This document shows positions 18,351 to 29,753 of a DNA stretch of 64,000 nucleotides, in pieces (positions within the stretch are counted from its first letter, which is position 1; every line of letters starts with the position of its first letter). Source of the DNA: Periweissella beninensis (GTDB taxonomy: Bacteria > Bacillota > Bacilli > Lactobacillales > Lactobacillaceae); NCBI RefSeq assembly GCF_016908275.1, contig NZ_JAFBDN010000007.1, forward strand, positions 22,633 through 86,632. The letters are read 5' to 3'. The translations under genes were made by a program, and so were the position numbers. The notes under the pieces are model-generated. The model saw only the letters and a list, made by a program, of their open reading frames with translations. It was not told the DNA's origin and did no database searches.

Positions 18351-19631
18351 TTGCACAATTTGTTAATAACAATTGCAACCTTTATTATTGTATTTGGGAT
18401 ATTGGTTATTGTTCATGAATTTGGTCATTTTTATTTTGCAAAAAAATCAGGAATTCTAGTTCGTGAATTTTCAATCGGAATGGGGCCTAAAATCTTAGCT
18501 TTTCGTAAAAATAATACTAGTTATACATTACGGTTGCTACCAGTTGGTGGTTATGTCCGGATGGCTGGTGCGCAAGAAGATGTTGACGATTTACAACCAG
18601 GAAAGATGGTTAGTTTACAATTAAATGATGATAGCCAAGTTGTTCGGATAAACGCATCAGATAAACAAATGCTTTTTCAAGGTATTCCAGTTCAAGTTAG
18701 TAAATTTGATCTAGTTGATGAACTGTGGATTGAAGGTTATGAAAATGCTGATGAAAATCAATTTAAACGGTTTTACGTTAACCATGATGCAACCATTATT
18801 GAACAAGATGGGATTGAAGTGCAGATTGCACCACGGGATGTCCATTTTGAATCAGCTAAATTGTGGCAACGAGCGTTGGTTAGTTTTGCAGGTCCGTTAA
18901 ATAACTTTATTTTAGCGGTCGTTGTCTTTGCACTGGTCGGTCTTTTACAAGGTGGTGTGCCCGCACAAAATAATAAGTTAGGGGTTGTCTCAGATAACTC
19001 AGTTGCGCAAAAAGCTGGCTTAAAAGCGGGGGATCAAATTTTAGCACTTGATCATAAAAAAGTAACCGATTGGACATCAATGGCTACTAAAATTCAAAGT
19101 TCGGCAGGACAAAAAGTAGCTGTTACTTATAAACGTGGGGCTAGCGTCAAAACCATTACGGTCGTTCCTAAAAAAGTAACAGTTAGTGGTCAAACAATTG
19201 GCTTAATTGGGGTTTCATATCAAATTAAATACGACTTGGCCAGTCGGATTATGTATGGCTTTACGGGTACTTGGGCGATGATTGAACGCATTTGGCATGC
19301 CTTAGCTAATTTATTTACGGGTGGTTTTACACTGAATAAATTGGGAGGACCAGTGGCCATTTTTGCTAATACTGAACAGGCTGCGCAAAATGGTGTTGTT
19401 TCCGTATTAACGTTTATGGCTTTCTTAAGTGTTAACTTAGGAATTGTTAATCTTTTGCCAATTCCGGCACTAGATGGTGGTAAATTATTATTAAATCTAG
19501 TTGAAGCAGTACGGCGAAAGAAGTTATCTGAAAAAAGTGAAAATGCGGTGCAAATTGCTGGGTTTGTATTTTTAATGCTTTTAATGCTTGCGGTAACATT
19601 TAATGATATTTATCGTTATTTTATAAAATAA
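18351..19631 (+). CDS. rseP: Site-2 protease RseP, zinc metalloprotease
   Basis: Intramembrane protease that cleaves membrane-bound regulators and remnant signal peptides. TTG start at 18351 after GAGGAT; 426 aa. The first helix holds the zinc motif HEFGH. A PDZ domain follows (VVSDNSVAQKAGLKAGDQILALD), and the last helices carry NLLPIPALDGGKLLLNLVEA, with the third zinc ligand Asp. It sits in the normal uppS-cdsA-rseP-proS order. A TTG start often means modest translation. Confidence 0.95.
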   Translation: MHNLLITIATFIIVFGILVIVHEFGHFYFAKKSGILVREFSIGMGPKILAFRKNNTSYTLRLLPVGGYVRMAGAQEDVDDLQPGKMVSLQLNDDSQVVRINASDKQMLFQGIPVQVSKFDLVDELWIEGYENADENQFKRFYVNHDATIIEQDGIEVQIAPRDVHFESAKLWQRALVSFAGPLNNFILAVVVFALVGLLQGGVPAQNNKLGVVSDNSVAQKAGLKAGDQILALDHKKVTDWTSMATKIQSSAGQKVAVTYKRGASVKTITVVPKKVTVSGQTIGLIGVSYQIKYDLASRIMYGFTGTWAMIERIWHALANLFTGGFTLNKLGGPVAIFANTEQAAQNGVVSVLTFMAFLSVNLGIVNLLPIPALDGGKLLLNLVEAVRRKKLSEKSENAVQIAGFVFLMLLMLAVTFNDIYRYFIK

Positions 19632-21362
<1,731 letters not shown>

Positions 21363-21380
21363 GTACAGAATAATTAAGTA

Positions 21381-21431
21381 AAAAAAGCTAGGCTAAACAA
21401 TTGTGATTAAATTGTTCAGTCTAGCTTTTTA
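21381..21431 (+). terminator. Terminator after proS
   Basis: AAAAAGCTAG...AACAATT / AATTGTT...CTAGCTTTTT; A and T runs suggest it works for both strands. Confidence 0.85.
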
Positions 21432-21523
21432 ATAATTAAGCTACCAATTTGGTAATATTAAGCATACAAGTTTCATAATTTAAGTGGTATCTTTTTAAAA
21501 TCATTTAAACTAATTTGGTATAC

Positions 21524-22033
21524 TTACTTGGAGCTAGCAAAGTGTTGGCGAAATTCAAAATTAGCTTCATGAAGATTATTATAGGCATTTTGTTCATAAT
21601 CTTTGAAAAAATAATTATCAGATTTTTTCCAACGTTGCCAAGTGAGGGCATCGGACCAAACTGTTAAAATGGTTAAATTATTATCACCAGTTGCGTGTTT
21701 ACGCATAACGATAATTGCTGTTAAGCCAGTAACTAAGGGTTGGTTAAACCAACGATTTAAACGGGCTTCAAATAATTCTAAATTTTCAGGATAAACAGTT
21801 AAAAAGGAATAATTAAAAAAGCCATGCCAATTAGGTTTACCATGATAATTAATAACGTTATACGTTACGCCAGATTTAAAAATATTTTCTTGTTCGGATA
21901 AATCAAGCATTTGTAAACTGTCATTGGTCGAAGAACTAGGCGATAAAACGATAAACTCACGTTCCGGATATGCCGAGCGTAGGTCAGCTAAAATTTGTTT
22001 TGAACCATAAGTTAAGTTAAGTTTTCGTAACAT
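21524..22033 (-). CDS. TRAP/HmoB-like antibiotic biosynthesis monooxygenase-domain protein
   Basis: Start chosen at the ATG with 5' end 22033, 7 bases after GGAGG; a longer start at 22066 precedes that site. The 169 aa protein matches the layout of Staphylococcus TRAP and Bacillus HmoB: a variable N-terminal half and a C-terminal ABM ferredoxin-like domain (VTGLTAIIVMRKHATGDN, then ILTVWSDALTWQRWKKSDNYF). HmoB degrades heme; whether this protein does is not known. It is divergent from the MBL-fold gene. Confidence 0.8.
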   Translation of the reverse strand: MLRKLNLTYGSKQILADLRSAYPEREFIVLSPSSSTNDSLQMLDLSEQENIFKSGVTYNVINYHGKPNWHGFFNYSFLTVYPENLELFEARLNRWFNQPLVTGLTAIIVMRKHATGDNNLTILTVWSDALTWQRWKKSDNYFFKDYEQNAYNNLHEANFEFRQHFASSK

Positions 22034-22113
22034 AATGCTACCTCCAGTGTAATTTGTGTTCAACATAAGTATAGACTAAAATAAAGTAAAAAGTATTCAA
22101 GAGGGGAATTTTT

Positions 22114-22857
22114 ATGAAATTAACAGTTTTAGGTTATTACGGTGGCTATCCAGCCAAAGGGATTGGGACAAGCAGTTTTTTATTAACTGCTACTAATGGT
22201 TATCAATTATTAATTGATTGTGGTAGTGGGGCTTTAATGGCCCTAGAACGAATTTTAGATCCGTTAAAATTAAATGCGGTTATTTTATCACACTATCACG
22301 CTGATCATATTGCGGATATTGGAGTACTTCAACACTATTGGCAACTAGCACCAGGAAATAAGGCGCAACCAATGCTACCAATTTATGGGTCACCATTAGA
22401 TGAGCCCCATTTTAACCAATTGGATTGGCCAAACGCGACAGAGAAACATCCTTATCAAGTTGAAAAAAAACTGAAAATTGGGCCGTTTACGATTTCGTTT
22501 TTTCAAACTAACCATCCTGTAGCTACATCTGCGATGCGCTTTAAAGAGGATGACAGTGATAAGGAATTTGTCTATACGGCTGATACTACTGTTTGTGCCG
22601 ATTTACCGGAATTTATTCAAGGGGCAGAGGTCCTCCTAGCTGATACCAATTTTTATGCGGATAAAACTGGGCAAAGATGGCATCTAACAGCACCTGAGGC
22701 TGGCGAATTAGCTAAAATGGCGAAAGTTCCAAATCTTTGGTTAACGCATTTGCCACAAACTGGGTTATTAACAACGTTGGTAACGCAAGCCCAACAAGCG
22801 GCTGGCCAGAAGGTTAATGTGCAACGCGTCCATCAAGGTCAAATAATAAAAATATAA
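22114..22857 (+). CDS. MBL-fold metallohydrolase (YhfI-like)
   Basis: Metallo-beta-lactamase fold enzyme, 247 aa. The zinc motif SHYHADH is followed by NHPV (His), YTADT (Asp) and LTHLP (His), giving a full set of ligands. It is closest in pattern to RNase Z-like YhfI of Bacillus, whose substrate is unknown. AGAGGGGAA precedes the ATG. No operon partner: spx, downstream, has its own promoter. Confidence 0.87.
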   Translation: MKLTVLGYYGGYPAKGIGTSSFLLTATNGYQLLIDCGSGALMALERILDPLKLNAVILSHYHADHIADIGVLQHYWQLAPGNKAQPMLPIYGSPLDEPHFNQLDWPNATEKHPYQVEKKLKIGPFTISFFQTNHPVATSAMRFKEDDSDKEFVYTADTTVCADLPEFIQGAEVLLADTNFYADKTGQRWHLTAPEAGELAKMAKVPNLWLTHLPQTGLLTTLVTQAQQAAGQKVNVQRVHQGQIIKI

Positions 22858-22896
22858 TAAAAACTTACTTTTTTTCAGTTAATTTTGTAAAAAGGG

Positions 22897-22925
22897 TTAC
22901 ATTTTATAATCAACTTGTATATAAT
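22897..22925 (+). promoter_or_regulatory. Promoter of spx
   Basis: TTACAT at 22897-22902, 17-base spacer, perfect TATAAT at 22920-22925. Confidence 0.8.
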
Positions 22926-22985
22926 GAGAATAGTTAGATAAAATTAATAGCAAACAAGACCGTTAAAGAATTGGAGGCAACCACT

Positions 22986-23390
22986 ATGAAGGTAACGTTA
23001 TACAGTTCGTCAAGTTGCACATCATGTCGGAAAGCACGCAAATGGCTTGAAGAGAATAACATTCCATTTACGGAACGCAATATTTTCAAACAACCTTTAA
23101 CCGAGGATGAGATTAAAGATATCTTACGCTTAACCGAAGATGGAACCGAAGAGATTATTTCTACCCGTTCAAAAGTATTCACTGATATGCATATTCGTTT
23201 AGATGATTTAAAACTAGGTCAATTAGTTGCGTTAATTCAAGAGAAGCCCGCAATTTTAAAACGCCCAATCATGATGGACGATCGTCGTTTACAAGTTGGA
23301 TACAATGAGGACGAAATTAGATTATTCCTGCCACGTCAGGTTCGAAAAGCCGAACTAAAGCGCGCGCAGTTAATGGATAATCTAGCATAA
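22986..23390 (+). CDS. spx: Spx global redox stress regulator
   Basis: ArsC-fold protein that binds the RNA polymerase alpha C-terminal domain and activates thiol-stress genes. Start ATG 22986 follows GGAGG; 134 aa. The redox switch CxxC is C11-TS-C14, followed by [16 protein letters not shown]. The C-terminal region ([25 protein letters not shown]) is typical. MecA, the adapter that delivers Spx-like and competence substrates to ClpCP, is encoded just downstream. Confidence 0.96.
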   Translation: MKVTLYSSSSCTSCRKARKWLEENNIPFTERNIFKQPLTEDEIKDILRLTEDGTEEIISTRSKVFTDMHIRLDDLKLGQLVALIQEKPAILKRPIMMDDRRLQVGYNEDEIRLFLPRQVRKAELKRAQLMDNLA

Positions 23391-23412
23391 GAGAGATTGA
23401 AAAGATTACTGT

Positions 23413-23443
23413 GAGGGTGTTATGTAAATGACAGCCTTTTTTT
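23413..23443 (+). terminator. Probable terminator of spx
   Basis: AGGGTGT / ACAGCCT imperfect stem, followed by seven T residues. Confidence 0.55.
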
Positions 23444-23549
23444 ATTGTGTTTTCGTTGAAAAATTTTAAAAAATTAGTAAAATATAGTAGATAGGGGTGT
23501 TGTAACAAAATGTTGGAATAGCTCTAAAGTAGAAAGGATGTGGCTGGTC

Positions 23550-24353
23550 ATGAAGAGTTTACGAGTAAATGATAATGTCATTCGTGTGAGCCTAGCCGAA
23601 GATGATTTTAAAAAATTAGGTTTTACTTTAGGGGATGTCATTCATGGTGATGTTGATGTACAAGATATATTTGACGAAGTGATTGATGAACTTGATGTAA
23701 ATGATGAGTTTGAAGTTGTGGGGCAATGTGCAATGCAATTAGCACCAGCTTATGGAGGACTCGAATTATATATTAGTAATAGTGAAGATGCTGATGCTTT
23801 TAAAAAATTTATGTCAGATGCTGAGTACTTTAAGGATGTTTTTGGTTATCCAATTAAAGACATGGCTGATGGCACGCATTATGATATTAAATTAATGCCA
23901 GAAGATTTTTTAGCTAGTCTTAAAGATTTGATTGAAGATCCTGAACTTTTAGATCGGTTTGCTAAAGAACATTTGGCCAAAACTGATAATAGTTCAGCTT
24001 TTGAGGAAAGTTTAAAAGAAGTCTCAAAAGTAATCGCTAAGCAAGAAACGCATGAATTACATGACTATTTGCCAGTTTTTAAATTTGCAAGCTTTGAAAA
24101 TTTTGTCCAATTAGCACAAGATTTAGTCTTTATCAATGGGTTAAGTCATTTATATACCTATGAGGATGAATACTACTTAGTATTAGAATTTAAAGATATT
24201 ACAGTAATTGATGATGCAATTTCACATGTTGTTGAACATACATTGGAATATAGTCAATTAGTTAAAATGGCATCTGCTAATATTTTACATGAGCATGGGC
24301 AATTGGTCATGAAAGATGTTGCAATTGAGTTAGCACGATACTATTTTAAATAA
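23550..24353 (+). CDS. mecA: Adapter protein MecA
   Basis: Adapter that targets proteins such as ComK/ComX to ClpCP. I chose ATG 23550 (MKSLRVNDNVIRV); the ATG at 23538 would sit directly on the AGAAAGG site. The 267 aa protein has the N-terminal substrate-binding domain (VNDNVIRVSLAEDDFKKLG), an acidic linker and a C-terminal ClpC-binding domain with FKFASFENFVQLAQDL and YTYEDEYYLVLEF. It lies between spx and coiA, the usual context. Confidence 0.92.
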   Translation: MKSLRVNDNVIRVSLAEDDFKKLGFTLGDVIHGDVDVQDIFDEVIDELDVNDEFEVVGQCAMQLAPAYGGLELYISNSEDADAFKKFMSDAEYFKDVFGYPIKDMADGTHYDIKLMPEDFLASLKDLIEDPELLDRFAKEHLAKTDNSSAFEESLKEVSKVIAKQETHELHDYLPVFKFASFENFVQLAQDLVFINGLSHLYTYEDEYYLVLEFKDITVIDDAISHVVEHTLEYSQLVKMASANILHEHGQLVMKDVAIELARYYFK

Positions 24354-24383
24354 AGCATATTACTAGTTTATAAGTGCAAACCG

Positions 24384-24417
24384 GCAGCCACCATATTTAT
24401 AAGGTGGCTGCTTTTTT
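24384..24417 (+). terminator. Intrinsic terminator of mecA
   Basis: Perfect GCAGCCACC / GGTGGCTGC stem, 10-base loop, T6. Confidence 0.93.
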
Positions 24418-24480
24418 GATGCCGTAATATCCGCTTAATGCGTATTTTAAAAGTATAGATTAGAAGGGGGTATCACTAAT

Positions 24481-25584
24481 TTGTTAATGGCTTATGATCA
24501 ATTGAATACCTTAATAGCTGCTAGTCAAATATTGACCACGGGCCCTTATTTTTGTCCAATTTGTCAACAACCAGTGATAAAGCGGGTTGGTCTTTATAAA
24601 GTTGCTCATTTTGCACATTATCAAAAAGCCTGTCTAGAAGCTAATGTTAGCGAAGGCGAAACAGTTGAACATTTAAAAGGTAAATTACAATTAGTTGAAT
24701 TTTTTAAAGATCATTATCAAACTAGTTTAGAAGTTTACTTTCCACAAATTAAACAACGTGCTGATTTGCTATTACAAAATAAAGAACGCAAAATTGCGAT
24801 TGAATTTCAATGTAGTCCAATCAGCTTGACTAAATTAATGGAGCGTACGAGTGGCTATCAACAACTAGGGATATCAGTTATTTGGATTTTAGGGCAACGC
24901 TACTTTAATCAGTTAAATAAAGAAAGTGTCTTAACTAAATTTGGTACATTAGTGAATCATAAAGTGATTGTTTTAGCGTGGGATATTAGGCTAAAGTATT
25001 TAAAAATTATCGCTGGTTTAGCAAAATGTGATTTTCAAAAAATATTGCTTATTACACGGCAAGTGCAAACATACGAACAATATTATCAAGCATTAATGGC
25101 TATCAAACAGTTAAAGGTTAATTTACAAATCAATGCAACCTTACGAGCTAGACATGCTTTGAAATGGGCACAGTATATTTATCGCGGATCACAACAAAAG
25201 ACAGTTAAAAGGTGGGCTTATCGTGACGGTTGTCAATTAGTTGGTGCGCCGTGGCTTGTTCATGCGACAGTCAAAATGCCATTGGGACTGAAGTGTTTAC
25301 AAGCTGAATGGCGTTGTCAAAATATTTTAAATTTACAGCAGTATCAAATTGGAGAAGTTATTTCCCTGATGGAGTTAAAAAAAAGATGGCTACGGCCTGT
25401 TGATTGGTGGCCAATGCGCCCTGACCTACTTGTAGCTAGTCAAATGAGGTTAATGGATCAGATGATAACTGATTTAGTGGTAGTTGGCGTTTTAAGACCG
25501 GTTAACACGACGCATGTTGAATATATAGCTAAACCGCAATGGTTTAAAAATTTAGATAAGAAATATCAATCATATAAAAATTAA
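24481..25584 (+). CDS. coiA: Competence protein CoiA
   Basis: Competence-associated nuclease-like protein needed after DNA uptake. TTG at 24481 (10 bases after AAGGGGG) or ATG 24487 could be the start. The 367 aa protein has an N-terminal zinc finger-like FCPICQQPV with a downstream AHFAHYQKAC, then a restriction-like nuclease core: HLKGKLQLVEFF, RADLLL and IEFQCSPIS (Asp and E-x-Q motif). The gene is full-length, so the cell may retain natural competence. It is next to pepF, as in streptococci and lactobacilli. Confidence 0.92.
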   Translation: MLMAYDQLNTLIAASQILTTGPYFCPICQQPVIKRVGLYKVAHFAHYQKACLEANVSEGETVEHLKGKLQLVEFFKDHYQTSLEVYFPQIKQRADLLLQNKERKIAIEFQCSPISLTKLMERTSGYQQLGISVIWILGQRYFNQLNKESVLTKFGTLVNHKVIVLAWDIRLKYLKIIAGLAKCDFQKILLITRQVQTYEQYYQALMAIKQLKVNLQINATLRARHALKWAQYIYRGSQQKTVKRWAYRDGCQLVGAPWLVHATVKMPLGLKCLQAEWRCQNILNLQQYQIGEVISLMELKKRWLRPVDWWPMRPDLLVASQMRLMDQMITDLVVVGVLRPVNTTHVEYIAKPQWFKNLDKKYQSYKN

Positions 25585-25643
25585 ATCTTGATGAGAGTGT
25601 TTTTGTGGTAAGATAGATATTATCAATATTTTGGAGGAATAAT

Positions 25644-27458
25644 ATGTCAGAAGTTAAGCAACTACCTACACGTGATGAAGTGCCAACCGCGCAAACATGG
25701 GATTTAGCAAAAATTTTTGTTGATGATAATGCTTGGGAAGAAGCTGTTAAAAAAATTAAAGCTGAATTAGTTACTACCGAACCATTTATCGGCCATTTAG
25801 CTGATGATGCCAAAACTTTATTAGCAGCTACTAAGGTTATTTTAGAAATAACACGAGAAATTGAAAAAATCTATGTGTATGCCTCGATGAAATCAGATCA
25901 AGACACCGCCAATGCTAAATACTTAGGTTATAGTACTAAAGCTGGTGCGCTATGGGCTCAAGCGAGTGCGGCAATTGCCTTTTTTGAACCAGAAGTAATT
26001 GCAATTGATGAAAAACAATTAGCAAGTTTTTTAGCCAGTGATCAAGAATTAGCGGAATATACGATGTTCTTTGCTAATATTACCAAAGCACGCGGGCATG
26101 TTTTATCGCCAAATGAAGAAAAACTACTTGCTGGAGCCAGCGATATTTTTTCCGCATCTGAAAATACATTTGGAGTCTTAGATAATGCTGATTTAAAATT
26201 TGGTGTCGTTCAAGATGAAGATGGGAATGATATTCAACTATCAAATGGAGTATATGCTCGGCACTTAGAGTCAACAAATCGGGCAGTTCGTAAGCAAGCA
26301 TTTGAAACTTTATATGCTAGTTATGAACAATTCCAACATACCTTTGCTTCGACATTATCACAACATGTGCATGGTCATAATTATTTAGCGCGCGTACACA
26401 ATTACAACTCAGCCCGAGAATCTGCTTTAGCCGGTAATAACATTCCAGAAGCAGTTTATGACACATTAGTAGCACAAGTTAATCAACATTTACCATTGCT
26501 CCATCGCTATGTAACGTTGCGGAAAAAATTATTAGGGGTTGAAGAATTACATAGTTATGACTTATATACACCAATTACTGGTGAAGCATCATTAACTTTT
26601 GACTATCAAGCGGCGCAAGCAGAAGCCTTAAAGGCATTAAAACCACTAGGTGATGATTATTTAGCAATTGTGCAAGAAGCCTTTGATAATCGATGGATTG
26701 ATGTAACTGAAAATAAAGGAAAACGTTCGGGGGCCTATTCAGGTGGGGCTTATGATACCAATCCGTATATTTTACTTAATTGGCAAGATAATTTAGATAA
26801 TTTGTTTACGTTAGTTCATGAAATGGGCCACTCAGTACATTCATACTTAACTAGACATAATCAACCATATCAGTATGGTGATTATACGATCTTTTTAGCT
26901 GAGATTGCATCAACCAGTAATGAAAACATTTTAACGGATTATTTATTAAAAACACAAACTGATCCTAAAGTGCGGGCTTATATTTTAAATCATTATTTAG
27001 ATGGGTTTAAAGGTACTGTTTTCCGCCAAACTCAGTTTGCAGAATTTGAACATTGGATTCATGAACAAGATGCTAATGGAGAAGCACTAACAGCTGATGC
27101 TATGAGTGATTTTTATGCTGATTTAAATCAAAGATATTATGGTACGACATTAGTGGCTGATCCTGAGATTGCGTTAGAATGGTCGCGCATTCCGCATTTT
27201 TACTACAATTACTATGTTTACCAATATGCCACGGGAATGTCAGCTGCAACGACATTAGCTCATAATATTACAACTGGTGTACCAGGAGCTGTTGATGCTT
27301 ATAAGACATATTTAAAAGCGGGTAATTCAGATTTTCCAATTAATGTGATGAAACAAGCAGGTGTTGATATGACGGCACCGGATTATTTAGACGAAGCATT
27401 TGCAGTATTTGAACAACGCTTAAATGAATTGGAAGCTTTGCTAGCTGAAAATAATTAA
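25644..27458 (+). CDS. pepF: Oligoendopeptidase F
   Basis: Cytosolic zinc peptidase of family M3B that cuts peptides of about 7-17 residues. The 604 aa length is normal. The zinc motif HEMGHS is near residue 393, with the third ligand in EIASTSNENILTDYLL. The C-terminal helical region includes AEFEHWIHEQ and IPHFYYNYYVYQYATG. GGAGG precedes the ATG. It lies downstream of coiA with its own probable promoter. Confidence 0.96.
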   Translation: MSEVKQLPTRDEVPTAQTWDLAKIFVDDNAWEEAVKKIKAELVTTEPFIGHLADDAKTLLAATKVILEITREIEKIYVYASMKSDQDTANAKYLGYSTKAGALWAQASAAIAFFEPEVIAIDEKQLASFLASDQELAEYTMFFANITKARGHVLSPNEEKLLAGASDIFSASENTFGVLDNADLKFGVVQDEDGNDIQLSNGVYARHLESTNRAVRKQAFETLYASYEQFQHTFASTLSQHVHGHNYLARVHNYNSARESALAGNNIPEAVYDTLVAQVNQHLPLLHRYVTLRKKLLGVEELHSYDLYTPITGEASLTFDYQAAQAEALKALKPLGDDYLAIVQEAFDNRWIDVTENKGKRSGAYSGGAYDTNPYILLNWQDNLDNLFTLVHEMGHSVHSYLTRHNQPYQYGDYTIFLAEIASTSNENILTDYLLKTQTDPKVRAYILNHYLDGFKGTVFRQTQFAEFEHWIHEQDANGEALTADAMSDFYADLNQRYYGTTLVADPEIALEWSRIPHFYYNYYVYQYATGMSAATTLAHNITTGVPGAVDAYKTYLKAGNSDFPINVMKQAGVDMTAPDYLDEAFAVFEQRLNELEALLAENN

Positions 27459-27523
27459 GGTACTCCTATAAAGCAAGTAACATAGCTTATTTAGTTGTAC
27501 TTTTAGTTTCGCTTAAAAGAAAA

Positions 27524-27625
27524 GACGCTTTGTTACATGATACTGATAGTCTAAAAAGTAAATAAGTGATAAGCAATTAATTCAAAATATGGGTTAGTTG
27601 CTTTTTGTAATTTACGACAAAAAAT
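27524..27625 (+). repeat. Degenerate solo copy of ISL3-type IS end
   Basis: GACGCTTTGT, then ACTGATAG, then AAGCAATTAATTC...GGTTAGTTG, then CTTTTTGTAATTTACG, match block by block the IS ends at 57561 and 63906. No transposase sequence follows, so it is a decayed end or a miniature derivative. It lies in the 273-base gap between pepF and the next gene and contains a hairpin that can act as the pepF terminator. Confidence 0.65.
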
Positions 27626-27731
27626 GTTTTTTTGAATAATTAGTTACAATATTTTTTCATGTTTTATCTTGTTAAGGAGATTAAGTTAGGCTTACAATAA
27701 AAAAGCATTATGAAAAGAGTTAGGGGAATTT

Positions 27732-28535
27732 ATGGCACATTTTATACAACAAGTTATTATCCTTATTCCCGTGGGGATATTGGCCGGCATTTTGAGTACA
27801 GTTACTGGCCTAGCTTCACTAGTTTCATATCCAGCATTATTAGCATTAGGTTTGCCACCAATTGTAGCGAATGTAACGAATACTACAGCGTTAGTGATGA
27901 CTGGTATTGGCTCAGGGCTTGCATCAAAAAAAGAATTACGGGGGCATGGTGACGAATTATTAAAAATTTTAGTAATTGCTGTCATGGGAAGTTTACTCGG
28001 GTGTGTCTTATTATTAGTCGCACCAGCTAGTGTCTTTGAACATGTAGTACCGTTTTTAATTTTTGTAGCTGGGATTTTACTGCTTTTGAAAGCCCGACAG
28101 AAAATTGTACCACCAGTTAAGATTAACGGTGTTGTGCATAATGCCCAAAACGCAATACCGATGACTAAAAGGACCCAAATACTGTTTAATGTGGGGATTT
28201 TTTGTATCGGTGCGTATGGGGGGTATTTTGGTGCAGCAGCTGGTGTACTTATGCTAGCATTGTTAGCGTTTGAGGCTAAGAATGAATTTCCAGTGTATAA
28301 TGCCATTAAAAATGTTGTACTTGGTGCTTGTAATATTGTATCAACGACAATCTATACCTTTACGGCGCATATCAATTGGCAAGTTGCGGTTGCAATGGGG
28401 ATCGGGTTATTGATTGGTGGCTATATTGGACCATATATTGTGAGATTAGTTCCTGCACGTTTATTACAAATTGTAATTGCATTTGGTGCATTTGGTTTGG
28501 CAATCGATTTATTTGTGAAAGCTTTTTTTAATTAA
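27732..28535 (+). CDS. TauE/SafE family sulfite/anion exporter
   Basis: Polytopic membrane permease of the TauE/SafE (DUF81) family, 267 aa, about eight helices. The two internal repeats typical of the family are visible: ILAGILSTVTGLASLVSYPALLALGLPPIVANVTNT in the first half and IGAYGGYFGAAAGVLMLALLAFEAKNEFPVYNAIKN in the second. Substrate unknown; relatives export sulfite, sulfoacetate or organosulfur anions. GAGTTAGGGG precedes the ATG. Single gene, convergent with the DUF697 gene. Confidence 0.9.
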   Translation: MAHFIQQVIILIPVGILAGILSTVTGLASLVSYPALLALGLPPIVANVTNTTALVMTGIGSGLASKKELRGHGDELLKILVIAVMGSLLGCVLLLVAPASVFEHVVPFLIFVAGILLLLKARQKIVPPVKINGVVHNAQNAIPMTKRTQILFNVGIFCIGAYGGYFGAAAGVLMLALLAFEAKNEFPVYNAIKNVVLGACNIVSTTIYTFTAHINWQVAVAMGIGLLIGGYIGPYIVRLVPARLLQIVIAFGAFGLAIDLFVKAFFN

Positions 28536-28658
28536 CGTAGAATGAATTCGATTATTAGAATTGGTGTCTCATCAAAATCAGCGTTAATAGGAAGTACCTT
28601 TAAAAGGATAAGATATATTTACCCATTTAGCGATTATGTGCCGTTTAAAAAAATTTAC

Positions 28659-28719
28659 AACAAAGGTAGCAGTGCTAAAATAACTTAAATTAAGTTATTT
28701 TAGCACTGCTACCTTTGTT
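28659..28719. terminator. 61-base perfect palindrome between convergent genes
   Basis: 30-base arms (28659-28688 and 28690-28719) are perfect inverted repeats around a single base. The core is GGTAGCAGTGCTAAAATAA. It lacks long T-runs but separates two converging genes, so it probably acts as a bidirectional terminator or transcription block. Confidence 0.7.
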
Positions 28720-28754
28720 ATATCATTTGAAGTGAATTATCGATATGGTAAAAT

Positions 28755-29234
28755 TTATTTTTTGAAAAAACCAGTTGCTTTACTAATGGTATTTAATAAG
28801 TCGTTAGTATTATCAATTTCGTCATTTTCAAAAGCAGCCGCAATTGAAAGCCCCATTAGCTCGGTAAAAGCAACGGCAACAGAGGCATTCATGGTTGCCC
28901 CTAAGACGGTGCCAACCCCGGGAATAATTTTAATAATATTACCGGCGACTGACCGGGCAACTGAAGTAGTGGCAATTGCGGTTAAGACCCCTTTAATTGC
29001 ACCATCGGAGATTCGATTACCATAAGCCCGATAAATAGCCGCGATCATGGCACTCTGAATTGGTACTAATAAAGTAGCATCGGTAAAGGGAATTGGACTA
29101 GCTGCCACCCCCGCAGCAGCAATAGCCGCGGTATGCACTGCTTTTAAGGCGCTGGTGTTAGTAATACCGGTTAAATTGGCCTTTTTAAGTAATTTATTAT
29201 CAAGTTTAGCTAATTTTTTTGCGTTTAAGTTCAT
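28755..29234 (-). CDS. DUF697 family protein
   Basis: The 159 aa protein has a Gly/Ala-rich hydrophobic core: AAAGVAASPIPFTDATLLVPIQSAMIAAIYRAYG, then AIKGVLTAIATTSVARSVAGNIIKIIPGVGTVLGATMNASVAVAFT. This is the DUF697 pattern (YcjF-related C-terminal region), often fused to GTPases. Here the GTPase part is absent. It is likely membrane-associated. The role is unknown. A GGGGGAC ribosome site precedes the ATG. Confidence 0.83.
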   Translation of the reverse strand: MNLNAKKLAKLDNKLLKKANLTGITNTSALKAVHTAAIAAAGVAASPIPFTDATLLVPIQSAMIAAIYRAYGNRISDGAIKGVLTAIATTSVARSVAGNIIKIIPGVGTVLGATMNASVAVAFTELMGLSIAAAFENDEIDNTNDLLNTISKATGFFKK

Positions 29235-29450
29235 TATCAGTCCCCCACTAATTTATAATTAGCATATCATATAAACACTAAAAATATTAATTTAAAGTAT
29301 CAATGTTACTAAAAATAAGGCTAGGATATCTTGAATACTTATCTAGTAACTTTAAAAAGTGCTAGTTATTAAATAATAATAGTACCCATAGTTCCTAAAA
29401 GTGTGATAATGTTTTAATTAAATTTAAAAGGAGCAATTTAAATTAGTAAC

Positions 29451-29711
29451 ATGAAATTTAACGATTATTGGAAAAAATCAGCTTTACAGCAATATTCAAA
29501 ATTCTTTCGAGGGCTATACTTACTTTTTTGGCCAGTTCTTTTAGTTATTTTGATTACAGTTATGACGGGGCTTTTTAACCACGTAATTGCCTTAGTTGCC
29601 ACCATTTATGTGGCAATATTTATGCTTACTTTTTTTATTGAAAGTATGCATAAATTTGTTAAAACCTCATATGAGCATAAACAAAATAAGGCTAACCAAC
29701 ATAAATACTAA
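29451..29711 (+). CDS. Small two-helix membrane protein, unknown
   Basis: The 86 aa protein has two hydrophobic segments (GLYLLFWPVLLVILITVMTGLF and VIALVATIYVAIFMLTFFI) and a basic, hydrophilic tail (YEHKQNKANQHKY). Not recognised. The AAGGAG site (29428-29433) is 17 bases upstream of the ATG, unusually far; an in-frame ATT at 29442 would be at normal distance. Either the ATG is weakly translated or a rare start codon is used. Confidence 0.6.
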   Translation: MKFNDYWKKSALQQYSKFFRGLYLLFWPVLLVILITVMTGLFNHVIALVATIYVAIFMLTFFIESMHKFVKTSYEHKQNKANQHKY

Positions 29712-29753
29712 TTTTGGTAATTAAAAAAGCCGCCTAAAGGGAGCTAACGGAAA

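Noticed and set aside
27692..28306. 204-codon minus-strand frame inside the TauE gene
   Set aside because: Antisense to a conserved membrane protein; Asn/Pro/Thr-rich translation typical of a shadow frame.
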